This document shows positions 11,457 through 23,252 of a stretch of DNA of 64,000 nucleotides, one piece after another. The stretch's first letter is position 1. Every line of letters starts with the position of its first letter. This DNA is from Batillaria attramentaria. Its lineage: Eukaryota; Mollusca; Gastropoda; Batillariidae. The notes beneath the pieces were generated by a model, which worked only from the letters and a program-made list of their open reading frames with translations, ran no database searches and was not told the origin of the DNA. The stretch is taken from positions 1,826,001 to 1,890,000 of the forward strand of contig JACVVK020000052.1 in assembly GCA_018292915.2 (NCBI GenBank), read 5' to 3'. A program made the translations under genes and the position numbers.

Positions 11457-11490
<34 letters not shown>
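11440..11490 (+). repeat. (CTG)n(TC)n compound array
   Basis: Five CTG units then about 14 CT units. Confidence 0.9.
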
Positions 11491-11492
<2 letters not shown>

Positions 11493-11589
11493 GTCATTAT
11501 GATTATGCGTCATTATTATGTTGAAACTACCTACTGAAGTTTATTTTCAGGCAATTTGTCATGTATTCCATGTACACCAAATGGGGTTT

Positions 11590-11710
11590 CCCCCCCCCCC
11601 CCCCCCACTAAACTACCGCTACCACCACCAGCAGCAGGAACAACGACGACTACGACAACAACAACAACTACAACAACAACAACAACTACTATTACAACAA
11701 CATCAGCAAC
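11590..11710 (+). repeat. C run and (CAA/CGA)n tract
   Basis: C17 is followed by CAGCAGC, CAACGACGAC and (ACA)n. A glutamine/threonine-rich frame here is repeat-derived. Confidence 0.85.
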
Positions 11711-11876
11711 ACCGAGGAATGTAAAAGGAGAAAGTTTAGGATAACACCTGAGCACGCAGGTGTAAAGCACTGAACACGAGAACAATTTTAAAATGTTATT
11801 TGGATTATTGGAAAACTTTATTTGGATTACGTAATACAGCATGCAAGTGAGCACGAGAAACGTTGCAAAAGTAAAC

Positions 11877-11883
11877 ACGCGCG

Positions 11884-11966
<83 letters not shown>

Positions 11967-12003
11967 GCACACACGCACGCACGCACACACTGACGCACAC
12001 ACT

Positions 12004-12042
<39 letters not shown>

Positions 12043-12074
12043 GCACACACGCACGCACACACACACACACACAC
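11877..12074 (+). repeat. (GC)n(AC)n compound array, Z-DNA prone
   Basis: CGCGCGCGCGCGCGC leads into about 36 AC units, then CGCACGCACACACTGACG-type variants, then further AC units to 12073. Confidence 0.93.
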
Positions 12075-12206
12075 CGTTGGCGGTACTACACCCTCTGTTT
12101 AGCATGCTTCGTTGTTTAAAGTCAGACTTCAAGTGAATCATAATGTCTCATGAAACAGACAGTGACGTGCTTTTTTAAACCAGCAACATGATGTGCCTTT
12201 GAACGT

Positions 12207-12534
12207 ACGGTTAGCTGGGGTTTATCGTCCACGCCACAACGAGGTGATTGCAGACGGCCCTAGGGGGCAGGTTATGGGGGATGGGGATAGCTACCCTAAC
12301 TGTACAGTCCAGCTGAACACTTATTCAATCCAGTCAGACTGCCAGGTGGGCTACATTTTATGTATCCTTGACTGTAATGGACAAGTTCCACAAACAGATC
12401 CAGTTCACAGTCAGTGGAAGCGGGGCACCGTGAAAAAGGCCTGTACAAATTTTGGTCCTGTCGGGATTCGAACCCGGGACCTTTCGATCTCGAGTCCAAC
12501 GCTCAAACCGTTGAGCCACCGACTCCCCCCGAAA
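12207..12534 (-). mobile_element. SINE family C, full length
   Basis: On the minus strand the head has GTGGCTCAACGGTTTGAGCG (A box) and GGGTTCGAATCCCGAC (B box). A body of about 250 bp follows, containing GCCTTTTTCACGGTGCCCC and an antisense ATTCAATCCAGTCAGACT word. The 3' end GGACGATAAACCCC resembles the family A tail. A body-only copy lies at 56936-57125. Confidence 0.85.
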
Positions 12535-12790
12535 ACATCATAGCTCAACACCTGCGTAACATAAAGAGAAGGTGACAAGCGCACGAACTGTGAAATCGGC
12601 GAAACCCACCGACTGCAGTTCACCGCCATTCTTCTTTCTTGCTAAGTATTGCTAAGTATTCTCATCCGATTAACCAAGCGTCCACTGATACACTGATTTA
12701 TTTTGACCACAAAAAAGCGCGTTCAGTGACGCAGAAAGTGGGGTGTACAAGGCGTAATCCTACTGACAAAAAATTAACACTACTTGGATC

Positions 12791-13260
12791 ACCGGCCCCC
12801 GTAGTGTAGTGGTTAGCACTTCGGTCCATGGACCGGGAGACCCGGGTTCGAATCCCAGCCGAGGCAAATAGCGGGATTTTTAGTACCTAGGTCGGCTCCT
12901 ACCCAGAGCGGGTGTGCTATGGGCCCAATCGGGAGGCTGTTGCCACCCACTTCACGGGTGCGACTTTGGGGGTGCTTCCCTTGGTATGACACGTCTTATG
13001 ATGTGGATGATTACACGGCCGGGGCCTGGTTAATGCTGGGATATTTATGACAGGAAGCGTGGAATGCGGCCCTGCCCCGCAGTCCCAAACCACACGGACC
13101 TCCATAGCATCATCTTACCATCATCCTCATCTCCATCATCATGCAAAATAAAAATTGCCCCAGCCTTCGAGCCCTCCGTGGATTCCACCCATGACCTGGG
13201 AGGAACACCACTGGAGCTGGCAAAAAGAGTTGGGCAGCAAAACAACAACAACAACAACAA
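12791..13260 (+). mobile_element. SINE family B: tRNA head with unusually long (about 400-bp) body
   Basis: The head at 12795-12866 carries A box GTAGTGTAGTGGTTAGCAC and B box GGGTTCGAATCCCAG, resembling tRNA-Asp/Glu/Lys types. A GC-rich body of roughly 400 bp follows and ends in (CAA)n. The flanks AACACTACTTGGATC (12776-12790) and AACACTGCTTGGATC (13261-13275) agree at 14 of 15 positions, a target duplication. At 470 bp it is much longer than a typical SINE, which suggests a composite body. A 3' fragment occurs at 29762-29971. Confidence 0.9.
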
Positions 13261-13327
13261 AACACTGCTTGGATCTTGCACTGACTAACACTGACATCTC
13301 TCCAATGCAAACTCTTTTAGTTATAGC

Positions 13328-13463
13328 CAGCAAGCATATGGGTCTAACACGCTTTCAAGTCACAACGGTGCTTGTTTATGCTCACTAACTGTTTACTTGT
13401 ACGATTTGTATTGCAATAAACCTGTTTAAACCAGCATATAGGGCTAACACGCTTTCACGCAAC
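13328..13463 (+). repeat. Direct repeat of about 30 bp, spacing 103 bp
   Basis: AGCATATGGGTCTAACACGC then TTTCAAG at 13333 recurs as AGCATATAGGGCTAACACGC at 13433. The AATAAA-type repeat lies between the two. Confidence 0.6.
13373..13436 (+). repeat. Dispersed 3'-end-like repeat with AATAAA, copy 1
   Basis: CTTGTTTATGCTCACTAACT and TTGCAATAAACCTGTTTAAA recur at 16497-16561. The AATAAA near the end suggests a retroposon 3' terminus. Confidence 0.65.
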
Positions 13464-15159
13464 AACAAGTAAACCATAAAAATATACGTAAACATTACTT
13501 ATTACCGAACTAAACATAACTTTAAAGCATTTGGAATTTGTGTGAGAGCTTGTTCTACCCATGCACACATCCATACCCCTGCAGACAAAAACTTTACCCC
13601 ACTTAACACAACCACGCACTCCCATTAAAACCTAATCAACATAAACACTGCAGAATGGCTACAGCGGTTGTTCATATGTAGACATAAAAGCATTGCACTG
13701 TTTAATCCAACACGGAAGCGACTTCACGTGTGGGTTCTTACAACGATTGCTACAGCCTCGTGGAAAGGTCTGTTTGGGGAAGTTGTCTGTTTGCCGTCAT
13801 TGTCTTGTCTGTCGTCATTATCGCCTCATTGTTTCTCCTCTGACGTAGGCTGATGTGATTCTTTTTATGTGCCACTTTGCTGCCACTGAAATGGTCTTTG
13901 TAAGTGTCTTTTGTTCAGTCGTGGCATTGTGCTGGAGGCTTAATGTAACTGGGCGCATTGTTACACAAATCTCAGCAGTGTTCGGGAACATTGTTTGAAT
14001 CCACATATTTCACCGGTACTGAGTAGCTTTCTTGTGATCCAGCATGAGCTTAATGCAGATACGTAAACAAAGGAGAACAAAATAGGAGGGGAAAAAAGAC
14101 ACAAAACACAACTTTGACAACGACAGGAAGAAAAGCGAGAACTGACGAACCAAACATTAAGTCTCTATGTTCACATAGCCGCTGAGATGGAAATTTGCCG
14201 CTTTCGCAGCTAAAAGATGTTTGCCAGATAGAAGATTGTTTCATTTGGCTATTGCGAGATTTGCGACCGTTTGTGGCTTCTAAAATTAGAGAAATACGAG
14301 TTTTTTTTTTTTTTTTTTTTAGCTTATGGTCCATTCCTGAACAGCCAGGCCGGGACTCGACAAAGCTCCTAAACCAATCAGCGCCGTCTAGCTTGTCCTC
14401 AGTACGCAACCAAATAGCGTTGTCTGCTCACTGCGCGGTACACTTCTAGAACAACTCACACGCCTGCCAGAGTCACCACAACGGTCTCAGATGCTCCGTT
14501 GTGACCCGAGTGACTCCGTCATTCTGATGCACAGGTTAAGCACTGGCACATTAAATGCGAAGTTTTCCACATGCTGTTGTATGCCTGTCATACGCATTGA
14601 GACTTTTACAGCACAATAGGAAAGTAATCACAACAACGTGACAATAGCCATTAAAGACTACACCCAAACAATAGGAACCATAACAAAAGCAAAGAAACAA
14701 AACATGTACGCACGGGGAAAGCACGGGGAATGACTATTGACACAGGGTCTGGATGCATTGTGAAATCAGTAAAAGAGGGCTCCGGCTGTGCTTAATTAAG
14801 TGCGTGTGGCGTTTAATATTCATTTAATATTTAACATTAATTCAGTGCTCGTGACATATCTGCATAACGTGTCGTTGCCCTCAAACCATAGGTTATCTTG
14901 TGTACAAATATGCACCTGAACAGTCCTTTAGTTGACTGTCCTTTAAACATTTGGCTTTGTTTAAACCGTCTACAGATGCAGTTGATATCCTATCTGCGGA
15001 CCGCGTGTAGCTCTATGATAATTATGTAGTGAGATAGTGCAAAAAGCGATACATGGAGTGGACCCGTATATCGTGTGTACATACTGTAAAATCGATACCG
15101 TGTACCACGCTATTTAGCTCTGTTGATACTTGCCTGTAAACGTAACTGACCATCCAACC
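13464..15159. other. Unique AT-rich sequence upstream of tRNA-Arg
   Basis: Only repeat R copy 2 and a T20 run (14301-14320) are identified. 14720-14960 contains clustered TTAATTAAG, TTAATATT and TTAACATTAATTC words. No coding signal is seen. Confidence 0.4.
14364..14593 (+). repeat. Dispersed repeat R, copy 2
   Basis: CCAATCAGCGCCGTCTAG, GCGCAACCAAATA-like, TTCTGATGCACAGGTTAAGC and GTTGTATGCCTGTCATAC keep the order of the other copies. It lacks the first 20 bases. Confidence 0.7.
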
Positions 15160-15232
15160 GTCTCCGTGGCGCAGTGGATAGCGCGCTGGACTTCTAATCC
15201 AGAGGTCGCGGGTTCGACCCCCGCCGGGGATG
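15160..15232 (+). tRNA. tRNA-Arg (anticodon TCT)
   Basis: The 73-base sequence folds into a full cloverleaf. The acceptor stem is GTCTCCG with CGGGGAT (G1-T72 and T4-G69 wobbles). The anticodon stem CTGGA/TCCAG (15186-15190, 15198-15202) closes the loop CTTCTAA with TCT at 15193-15195. The T arm is GCGGG/CCCGC with loop TTCGACC, and the discriminator base is G. The A box (TGGCGCAGTGG) and B box (GGTTCGACCC) are intact. There is no variable-arm damage, no intron and no SINE body downstream, so it reads as a functional gene. It decodes AGA codons. No other tRNA gene lies nearby. Confidence 0.95.
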
Positions 15233-15233
15233 A

Positions 15234-15243
15234 TTTTTTTTTT
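15234..15243 (+). terminator. RNA polymerase III T-run terminator of the tRNA-Arg gene
   Basis: Ten consecutive T residues begin two bases after the discriminator base of the tRNA. A run of four or more T is the standard Pol III stop, which supports the tRNA being transcribed. Confidence 0.85.
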
Positions 15244-16496
15244 CTGTTTCGGTCTTCAGATGCAGATGTGTGGAACAGAATTACTGCAGAATAATTTACA
15301 CATCTTGTTTATATTTTTTAAACAATCACAGCCGGCTTAAAATTGTGAAATCACACAGTTCATTTCCGGGCGTGTAAAAAGATTGTCCCACGCCTTAAAG
15401 AAATATCAATATGAATCTAAGTTTGCGGTGTTTTCATTGTCTGGTTATTCGTGTCTAATATAAACGAGGATAAAATAAACGTAACAGAAAACTGTTAGAA
15501 AAAGAAGGGAAAATGATGAAGGGTGGCCCAAACCAGAATGGACGGGTGGCAGACCTGCCTGTGCATGTAAACCCTGTTCCTTATTCCCTACACTAGAAAG
15601 GCAACACCATGGGCCGGACCTGAGGAAGGGGGTACCTTGCGGAGTAAGGGAAAGGGGGGGGGGAGGGGGGGGCAAAATTACTGACCTGCTCTGCCTAATG
15701 TGCAAACAAACGCTCGCTTTGAGTCTTTTATTAATGGAAAATCCCTCCATTTCATTATCTTTATTTCACGTTTTCAGCAGTGCCCCGTCTCAGTTCAGAC
15801 GCAATCTTATAACAATGAAGTTCGCTGGTAATATGAACCGCGCTAGGAACTTTCAATAATAACACTCTCAAAAACATTAATAATACACGAACCCTCATCA
15901 GTCTCCCGTCAGGGTTTTCCAATTTCTTTTTTTTTTCTCTTTAAATCTAAACTCGATGAAACTGAGGCGACTGGGAGACTAAGTCTAAGAAAGAGAAGGA
16001 TCACGAGCGTTTGCCGAGGTTTATAAGAAAGCTACAGGGAGGAATAGATCAATGTGTGTTGAAGACACCAGCAGGGCAGTGTGGGGATTGCGATCTGATT
16101 CCTTCCCAAACACCGACAGCTGGCTCAGACATTCCTGTCACCTCGCTGTCGCCTTGGGGTCTCAGGACGTAAGCTCCTTCTCCTTCGTAACTTCTTTGAG
16201 AAAGTGCTGACGTTCAAACCCCTGAGCTGACCCCTGGACAAGGGCGCATACAGCAAGAGCGAAGAAGCCACTGTCTTTGGAATGTTCTCAGTGTGTCCAA
16301 CTTGTTTGTTCAGTTTGGACCCAGAACAGGTCGTTGGCAACCTTGACCCCCTTATAGGCCTGGCAAATGTTCATCTCTCTCTCTCTCTTCTGTAGTTTTA
16401 ATCTATCATAATTACTTACCGGTCTAGTCTGCCATCAGATTTAAATGCTGTCAATATGTACTTTTTCCCACTGAGCATTAACATAAGCGGTGCCGC

Positions 16497-16561
16497 TTGT
16501 TTATGCTCACTATCTGTTTACTTCAACGACGTCAGTATTGCAATAAACCTGTTTAAACCAA
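16497..16561 (+). repeat. Dispersed 3'-end-like repeat with AATAAA, copy 2
   Basis: It matches 13373-13436 apart from the middle (TCAACGACGTCA). Sequence on both sides is unrelated between copies, so this short segment is the shared unit. Confidence 0.65.
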
Positions 16562-16924
16562 AGGTTCATTGTAGGCTATACGATGTCGCAAGTCGAGAAC
16601 GGAAAGGAGTTAAGTCACAGGGTGCGGAACCCTTACACTCGTTGAAACATTAATTTGGACATTAGTGGACCCACTAGAGCTCATGACGCACGTGTAATGT
16701 TTTTGTTCGAACGAATGTGGAAAACAGCTCAAAACTGACACGCTCCTGAAAAAATTGGGGCAAGGGCATGTTGTAGCCGCATGCTGGCCACACGTGAAGC
16801 ACGAAAACACTGACACCACGTTCGCTTTTCGGACAAAAAACAAACAAACAAACACTCCTATGTGAGACCAGAAAAAGGCGACACACTTGTTCGGACGACG
16901 TCCATGACCTCGGACCGACAGAGG

Positions 16925-17100
16925 GTGGGTGGGTGTTGGGGGGTTTAACGTCCTTTTCCACTACATACGGGTGATATCAAAGACGGGGCAACGATGAAAA
17001 AAGCCAGCACGAATATTTGGCCCCAGCCGGGATACGAACTCACGACCCGAGTATTAGAAGTCCAACGCTCTACCAGTCGACCACCCCGGCTCCCCTGGCC
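16925..17100 (-). mobile_element. SINE family A, full length with perfect 12-bp target duplication
   Basis: The complete order of tail, body and tRNA-like head is seen on the minus strand. The flanks GACCGACAGAGG at 16913-16924 and 17101-17112 are identical. A minor deletion sits between the A- and B-box regions (GTATTAGAAGTCC in place of the longer form). Confidence 0.92.
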
Positions 17101-17639
17101 GACCGACAGAGGTTTGTTAGTGTTAAGAGGTTCAGGAACACAGAAGATGATGGTGATCAGGAACCGTTCAGTCACATCCATTTACGCCCAGCAGCAGTGA
17201 CTCAGCCACCGAATCCTCGTAAGATATTTTTAGATATATTAGCTATGTTATTATATCATTTGTCACCCGGATGCGTCGCAAAGACTAAACAGACAAAACT
17301 GGCAACCCTAGGCTGATTAGGTGGTCGTTTTTGCCCAACCGGTCTAACACGCAAGATGAACTCCCCGGCACCAACAGTTTTCAGCTTAGAGCTGGATGAA
17401 GCTGCTTTGACCCGGGGCGCTTTATGCATATGCCAAAAGTACCACGGGCCAATGCAGCTTAAGGCTGGAAGTGCCCCGGCGGCAATCAGTGCCTGCCAAG
17501 GAGAGTTTATCTGGCCTCTTACACCAGGTCGGTGCTCGGTAAGACCCACTCCTGTGTCATGAACCTTTCGCGAGACGTCGAAACCCCAGGCTAACCCGTC
17601 ACGACAACCAAACGCGTGTTTTACCTTCACAAGGTTTTA

Positions 17640-18260
17640 AGGACCTAAGTCTGTCCGACAGCCCGTATCACGTGAAACCCTTTGAAGCTATAGACGCTGT
17701 GAGATTAATTGGCAGTGAGATGGCGGGCCAAAAGTGGCTGTAATCGCCTAGTTTACACATGGGCCAGTGCGAACTGCCGGTTGCCGGGCCCAGCTAACAG
17801 TGTAACGAGCGACGAGTCATTATTTCACCACTAACAGGCCGCCTTGCTGTCGATAACCCAATCAGGCGAGCGCCCCGCGCCGGATAACAGCAACAGAATC
17901 GCAATTTTTCACTTGTAATCGAAAACACGTCGCGCGCGGGGCGGCCATTCGTCTCCATGCTTTCACCGGTATGTGGAGCAATTGATGGCGGGTCGCCGGC
18001 CCGTGTAGCTGGCCCGTCCCCCCGCGCTTTGATGGAGCGGGCAGGGTGACAACGCGGGCCCTACCCACCGACTGATCCATGCGACCCCCCGACCCGGACC
18101 CGCCTGTCTTACCCAAAAGGAGTCCCCCATCGCTCAGCGGATCTGTTCTGGGTTCAGCTGGGCACCCTTTCAGTGGTCTGGTTTGGTCTGCCTGCAGTGC
18201 CAGTAGGCATTCTCAGAACATTAGTGTGGTCATAACAAGAGGACAAGACAACGAGAGCAA
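17640..18260. other. Repeat-poor GC-rich block, candidate regulatory sequence
   Basis: No repeat or frame is recognised. GGCAGTGAGATGGCGGGCCA, CTAACAGTGTAACGAGCG and similar unique words, and several CpG clusters (CGTCGCGCGCGGGGCGG), set it apart from its surroundings. Function is not known. Confidence 0.35.
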
Positions 18261-18261
18261 G

Positions 18262-18327
18262 AGAACAAGAGGACCTAAGCGCTATGGATTTAATAAACAC
18301 TTACGCCCTTTTACCATTTAACAGTAG
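18262..18327. mobile_element. Palindromic mini-repeat P
   Basis: AGGACCTAAGCGCTATGGAT opposes ACACTTACGCCCTTTTACC, ending in AACAGTAG. Confidence 0.7.
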
Positions 18328-18399
18328 AAACAGCCTGCTCTTAAATGCAGCTACATCTGTGTCTACGACAGATGCAAAAGGGCACCGATTCTGAGCACC

Positions 18400-19980
18400 A
18401 CGTCCACCCTCACCTCAACAAACCGGAAGTGGCGTCCGGAAGCTTTCACCTTTCATGTGTCGTGTGCAGATCCTTCCTGGGTGCCGCGTGCAGAAGCTAG
18501 GGCTCGACAATGACGCCTGGGGGCTTCCCGAGTACCATGTTGATGACAACTGCCAGGAGCCGAGCCCCATTAGTGTGAACAGAGTCCGGGACGTGAATCG
18601 GACAGCCGATGTCAACGGTGGACCAGCGATTCTGACGAACTGACCACTCGCCACAAAGGCCTAAATTTAATCTGCATTTTCATGCACCCTGGCGACGTCG
18701 GCATATTCTGTTTAAACGGACGTGGGGTGCTCTGGAACTGAGAGGACGACAATGCTGTATTTTGCTGGCCGAAAGAAAACGGAAAGAAAAGAAAATGGCC
18801 AAGACAGTTCTACTCTGGGTATCTGCAAAGTCTGTATGGACAAAGTGGCATAACTTAATTTGTTATGCTGAGGACGTGTGAGATTGAATCGGTGTTCTGT
18901 AGGTAAATGTATGGAGACTCGGTACACGTGGAAGGTAACAGAGGCCAGATAAACTGAGCAGTCTTGTAGAAACTGGTAGACATTACACACTTCTACTCTA
19001 CCCCCTCACTCATTCTCACCTTCTGTCTCTTCCTTCAACAGACCAGACCAGATCGAGAGGGGAAATCCCACACAGACATATATCTCCCTGTTTATTGCGG
19101 AATGGACAAAGGAGCAAGGATCAGCAAAGGTCCCAATCAGCAGCGAGTCAGTTCCCGTTTGCTGGTGATAGAGACCGATCAGAAGACTAACCGTAAGTAG
19201 GTGACACGAACGTGACAGCTCGATCAATGACTCGGCCAAGTCTGGCCAGTAATGCCTGTCATCAATCTCGCCCCTTACCATCACCTCCACTCTATCTCCC
19301 TGTGTGATAACTCCGGACACCAGTTGACTGCGAGTTGACTAATGTGTGATGCTTTGTTGTCGAAGTTTGCCTCCGCTGGCTGTATTCCCTTGTAATTGCA
19401 CTGTTGCCGTTCAGGGGGCGCCCAAACAAATCAGCTGTCAGGAATTCCGGGGGAAAGCATTTTTCAACGCCTGAGTCATCCTCCGGGCGACAACTTAACT
19501 AGTTCGGCCGTCGCTTGGTCCCCTCCCGGACATGGGAAAACGCCATTCAAATTTACAGCCAGTAATTTCTGCTGCAGAAACCAGCATTGTCCGACAAGAT
19601 CCTTTCATTTGGCTGCTCGCGTCTTGCTGTCGCGTCCCCTTCTATCTTGGCAACTGGCTATGACATTTTTATCTTGTCCCAAACAACAAGGGAGCAAGCA
19701 TAGGCAGCTGAGACAAGCGGACACAGAGGAAGAGTTCCTGGGTCCCTACGGATGGGTTTTAGGGTGAAAGATTCGCCATCAGCGCAGAAAATTAGCTGTC
19801 CGTCTGTGTGGAGATGAAATTTATGTGTATGCCAGCGCGCTGGACACTAGGGTGTAGTCTCTGTTCAGACAGAAACAGCATCCATCACCAAGATAACAAT
19901 GCGCTTCAGACGATTTCGGTGCCGATGATTTCGGAGCTCCATACATAAAAATGTCAAACGACACAAACACACAATACGTT
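18400..19980. other. Unique sequence, nothing recognised
   Basis: Frames up to about 120 codons occur on both strands, but none has recognisable domains or a repeat origin. No satellite or SINE is found. Confidence 0.4.
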
Positions 19981-19991
19981 CTAATCGTGGT

Positions 19992-20234
19992 TTGTGATGC
20001 CCTTTCCGGTGCCCATTGATTTTAAAGGTTGAGCAATTGCACTGGATTTATATCGTTGGCATCTATAATGGTTTTGGGTATATGTATCGCGTCTACTGAG
20101 GTCGGACTGGCCCCGAATTGGCGTGATGTGAGATGCTCTTTCTGGTAACCATTGAACTTAAAGGTTGATCAGTTGCACTTGATTTACATCGTTGGCATCT
20201 AGAAGTTTTTTGGGGTTTTTTTTTAAGGGGGCGT

Positions 20235-20265
<31 letters not shown>

Positions 20266-20300
20266 GTATCACGTCAGTTCACTCAGGTCGAAGTGGCAAA
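19992..20300 (+). repeat. Two-unit tandem duplication, period about 135 bp
   Basis: AAAGGTTGAGCAATTGCACT and ATATCGTTGGCATCTA at 20020 match AAAGGTTGATCAGTTGCACT and ACATCGTTGGCATCTA at 20160. The second unit contains a 30-base G run that the first lacks. Confidence 0.75.
20235..20264 (+). repeat. 30-base G homopolymer
   Basis: It is an uninterrupted run inside the second unit of a tandem duplication. The length may be affected by assembly error. Confidence 0.85.
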
Positions 20301-20493
20301 GAATTGACTTTCATGAAGCGCTTTATTACCAGCTTGATAAACATGAATGTTTTGTCACGGATTTTTTCCCCTACCGTTCTTTCAAACCTCACTCTAAGCG
20401 CCGTGAGAACTGATCATTAGGCAAGGTGGGAGCGTACGGTATACGAAGTCTTTATTGTAATAAACTGACAATAGGCCATTAAGCCTTTGCCCT

Positions 20494-20534
20494 GCCATCA
20501 TCTGGAAAAGAAGCTTAAGCGCCTTGAATTTGAC
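20494..20534. mobile_element. Palindromic mini-repeat P, left half only
   Basis: GCCATCATCTGGAAAAGAAG with CTTAAGCGCC is present and then sequence passes into the AATAATAAT-type repeat. The right arm is absent. Confidence 0.55.
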
Positions 20535-20652
20535 AAAATAATAATAATGATGATGATGATAATAATAATAATAATAAAATTATTGTATAGCGCAGTATCC
20601 CCACAAAATGAGCCCAGAATGATGACAAATACAGTCTAAACTAAAAGTACAC

Positions 20653-20689
<37 letters not shown>

Positions 20690-20940
20690 GCCACTCCACC
20701 AGCTGGAGGGCTCAGGTCTATGGCGAACTAGTCATCATGATAGGACAGTCTGAACAAGAAGGTTTTCAGTTTGGCTTTGAAATCCAGCAAGTCAGGTGTA
20801 TCACGAATGCACTGGGGAAGATAATTCCAAACTACAGGAGCTTGGCATTGAAAAGATCTTTATCCAAAGGACTTGATGAAGGTCTTAGGTGTAACAAGAA
20901 GGCGTTGAGAGCTAGAGCAAAGAGGCCTGGACGGTAGAAA
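20535..20940 (+). repeat. AATAATAAT-TATAGCGC dispersed repeat, longest copy
   Basis: An A/T/G trinucleotide stretch is followed by ATTGTATAGCGCAGTATCCC, then a (CA)n array, then AAGGTTTTCAGTTTGGCTTT and GAAGATAATTCCAAACTACA. From memory this recalls a long dispersed repeat seen in several marine animals. A short frame in it is repeat-derived, not a gene. Confidence 0.5.
20657..20688 (+). repeat. (CA)n microsatellite
   Basis: About 16 CA units inside a dispersed repeat. Confidence 0.88.
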
Positions 20941-21848
20941 ATGACGGTAGAGCACTGTCTCGGCTTTTCGCGAGTGACATCGTTACATCATCAACCATCG
21001 CCAGTCAGTCTCAGATCTGGAGACAAACATCACCCAGCATTACCATGCCCACACAAACTGCACTGAAGTGTTTACAAGCATTTTCGCACTGCCTATCCAT
21101 CAGCTGCTCGCTGTCGAGATCTTAATCATAATGGTTTCCTTTTCACTAATATTTCACGTGCCAGAACTTCTGCAAGTTCGGTTCAAACCAGAACCGGCAT
21201 GGAAAAAGGGAAGGGTAAATGGATTATTATTCTCATCAGTTATCAGGCCCGTGTCATGATCTTGTCATGTACCGCGATAAAAACGTGCCAGGCACCAGAA
21301 ATTCGCTCCGATACACAGCATCGTGGCGCCATGCTAAAAGCCAGTTCAGCTCATGCGGCTCTCTTGAGTTCGATTTACTCCGTGTTCATCCATGCTCCCC
21401 TCAACTCAGTGCACTTCCAAATGCGACAATCTATTGACGAGAAAGACACACACTCTGCAAGTATCATTACCGTCACGGTAAAGCTAAAAGGGCGTAAGTG
21501 TTTCTCTATTCCATGGCACTTCACACAAACACCACCAACGCCCTGCGGATCTGTCTGTGATTGTGAATGCAAGAGAACCTTTTCTGGGCTGCAGAGTCAG
21601 TTTCTATTCATCGTATTCTCCCCCTTGCAAACTGTTTGCTGGAAGAGAGAGAAGTGACTGACGGACTCTGCAGCACAGGAGAGCTTCACGTTCGCATCCA
21701 GCAAAAAGCGTGTGACCGTGGTCTTTGTAGATACTTGTTACGGGCCCTCCGGCTGCCGAGGTGAGGCTTGTGTAATTCTTTCTGCCATAACATGCTAACG
21801 TCCTTAAATGATCTCAGTTGCGAGCGTTCTGTCTGAGAGCGAGAAGAT

Positions 21849-21954
21849 GGGTGGGGTGGGTGTTTGGGGGTTTAACGTCCTTTTCCACCACGTAAGGGTG
21901 ATATCATAGACGGGGCAACGAGAAAAAGGCCAGCACAAATATTTGGCTTCAGAC

Positions 21955-21957
<3 letters not shown>
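21849..21957 (-). mobile_element. SINE family A, 5'-truncated at a (TG)n array
   Basis: The tail and body are intact on the minus strand, from GTTTAACGTCC to CAAATATTTGGC. The tRNA-like head is absent and sequence passes directly into the (TG)n array at 21957. Either the insertion was 5'-truncated or the array replaced the head. Confidence 0.85.

Positions 21958-22034
<77 letters not shown>
21957..22034 (+). repeat. (TG)n(AG)n compound array
   Basis: About 26 TG and 13 AG units adjoining a truncated SINE. Confidence 0.93.
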
Positions 22035-22039
22035 TTCAC

Positions 22040-23230
22040 AACTGAATATTCACGCTCAGAATGAAGTGAACCCCAAGCCTGCTGGCATGTTGTTGATCAC
22101 GTCTTCCGAGACCAGAACTTTGTAGCCAAACACTAACGATCTGTGTCAGCATGTCTTTCCTCGAGAAAAGTCAGAATACAGTTAGGTGACTTTCAGCCTT
22201 ATGCTTGATTGAAAACGCCAAGCCACCCCGCACGCACCATCGCTGTCCCGGACAATTTTGCCCGCAGACAAGCAAGGATCCGTAAAAGCTCGCGGAATCT
22301 CATGAGATGGGACGTAAACGACTTACACACGAGAACAGCCTACGAGACGGCGGACAGTAAAAAGGGGCACTCCAATCAAGACAGGCCGTCATGCCAAGCC
22401 CCGAGTCGTGCAGAAATACGACATTATGTGTCACAGCGTCTCGATGGTTATCGGAACTTGCCGCTCGCAGACTTTGCAGCCCTTCAGAGCCTCACTAAAC
22501 GAGTCGTGCCATTCTTCAGGGCGAACGTTTGTGGATGCCACAACTCGAGTTTATCGCTCACCCCTGTCAACCCTAACGTCCAATCCCCGGACTTTTCATG
22601 TCTTTACCCCCAGCCCGTAAAAAGCGGGGGTCCGCCGCGCAGACTTTCAAACTAGGAGGGGAACTGAAAGTGTACAGTCTGAACCTCGTGGTATACAATG
22701 CATAGAAGTTCTATCGGTGGTGTCTTCCGCCAGCATTATCTGCTGCTGCTGATGTATGGGTCGTGTGTTACCGCTGCTCCTCTAAAGGCACCCGCTATCT
22801 TGACACTCGCAGCAGGGAGGTTCCAGAGTGGCCTGTGATAGCGAGAAATTTTTATGTCAATTGGAGCCCAGATATACAAGCTAATTTCCCGCGGCCCGTG
22901 ATCTACGGAGACCAGGGGCCGATAGCAGAGACAGGAGAACGTCCGAGGGGAGGCGGCCGGCTCTCGGAACAAATTGAAATTTCCTGCGTTGCCCGGAACT
23001 GCCAGGCGGCGCCGCTGGCCAGCCCGACAATGGCGATAGATATCACATCGACCTGACACAATAGGCCGAGACACCGGCTTCCGTCCCGAAGGACTAACTG
23101 TCTGATGCCAGCGGACGTTACGAGAGGCGGTCTGGATTCTTACAGACACGTCCTCGGTAGTCTGCATTGTAACAGCCACTAACAAACCTAACAGCCCAGG
23201 CTGCTACTAAACATAGTGGTCAAGTTGGTG
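22040..23230. other. Repeat-poor block, candidate conserved noncoding sequence
   Basis: 22780-23090 is unique and complex, with AAATTTTTATGTCAATTGGA, AAGCTAATTTCCCGCGG and ACAAATTGAAATTTCC. The frame at 22736-23185 on the minus strand has no recognisable domain. Confidence 0.35.
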
Positions 23231-23252
23231 TACTGCGGTAGGCAGGAGACGA

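Noticed and set aside
12795..12866. tRNA-like sequence with intact A and B boxes
   Set aside because: It is the head of SINE family B, followed directly by its body and enclosed in the target duplication, so it is not a tRNA gene.
20737..20937. 66-codon frame in the AATAAT-type repeat
   Set aside because: It lies inside a dispersed noncoding repeat.
22736..23185. 149-codon minus-strand frame
   Set aside because: No recognisable domain, no intron or splice context, and an open frame of this size is expected by chance in GC-rich sequence.
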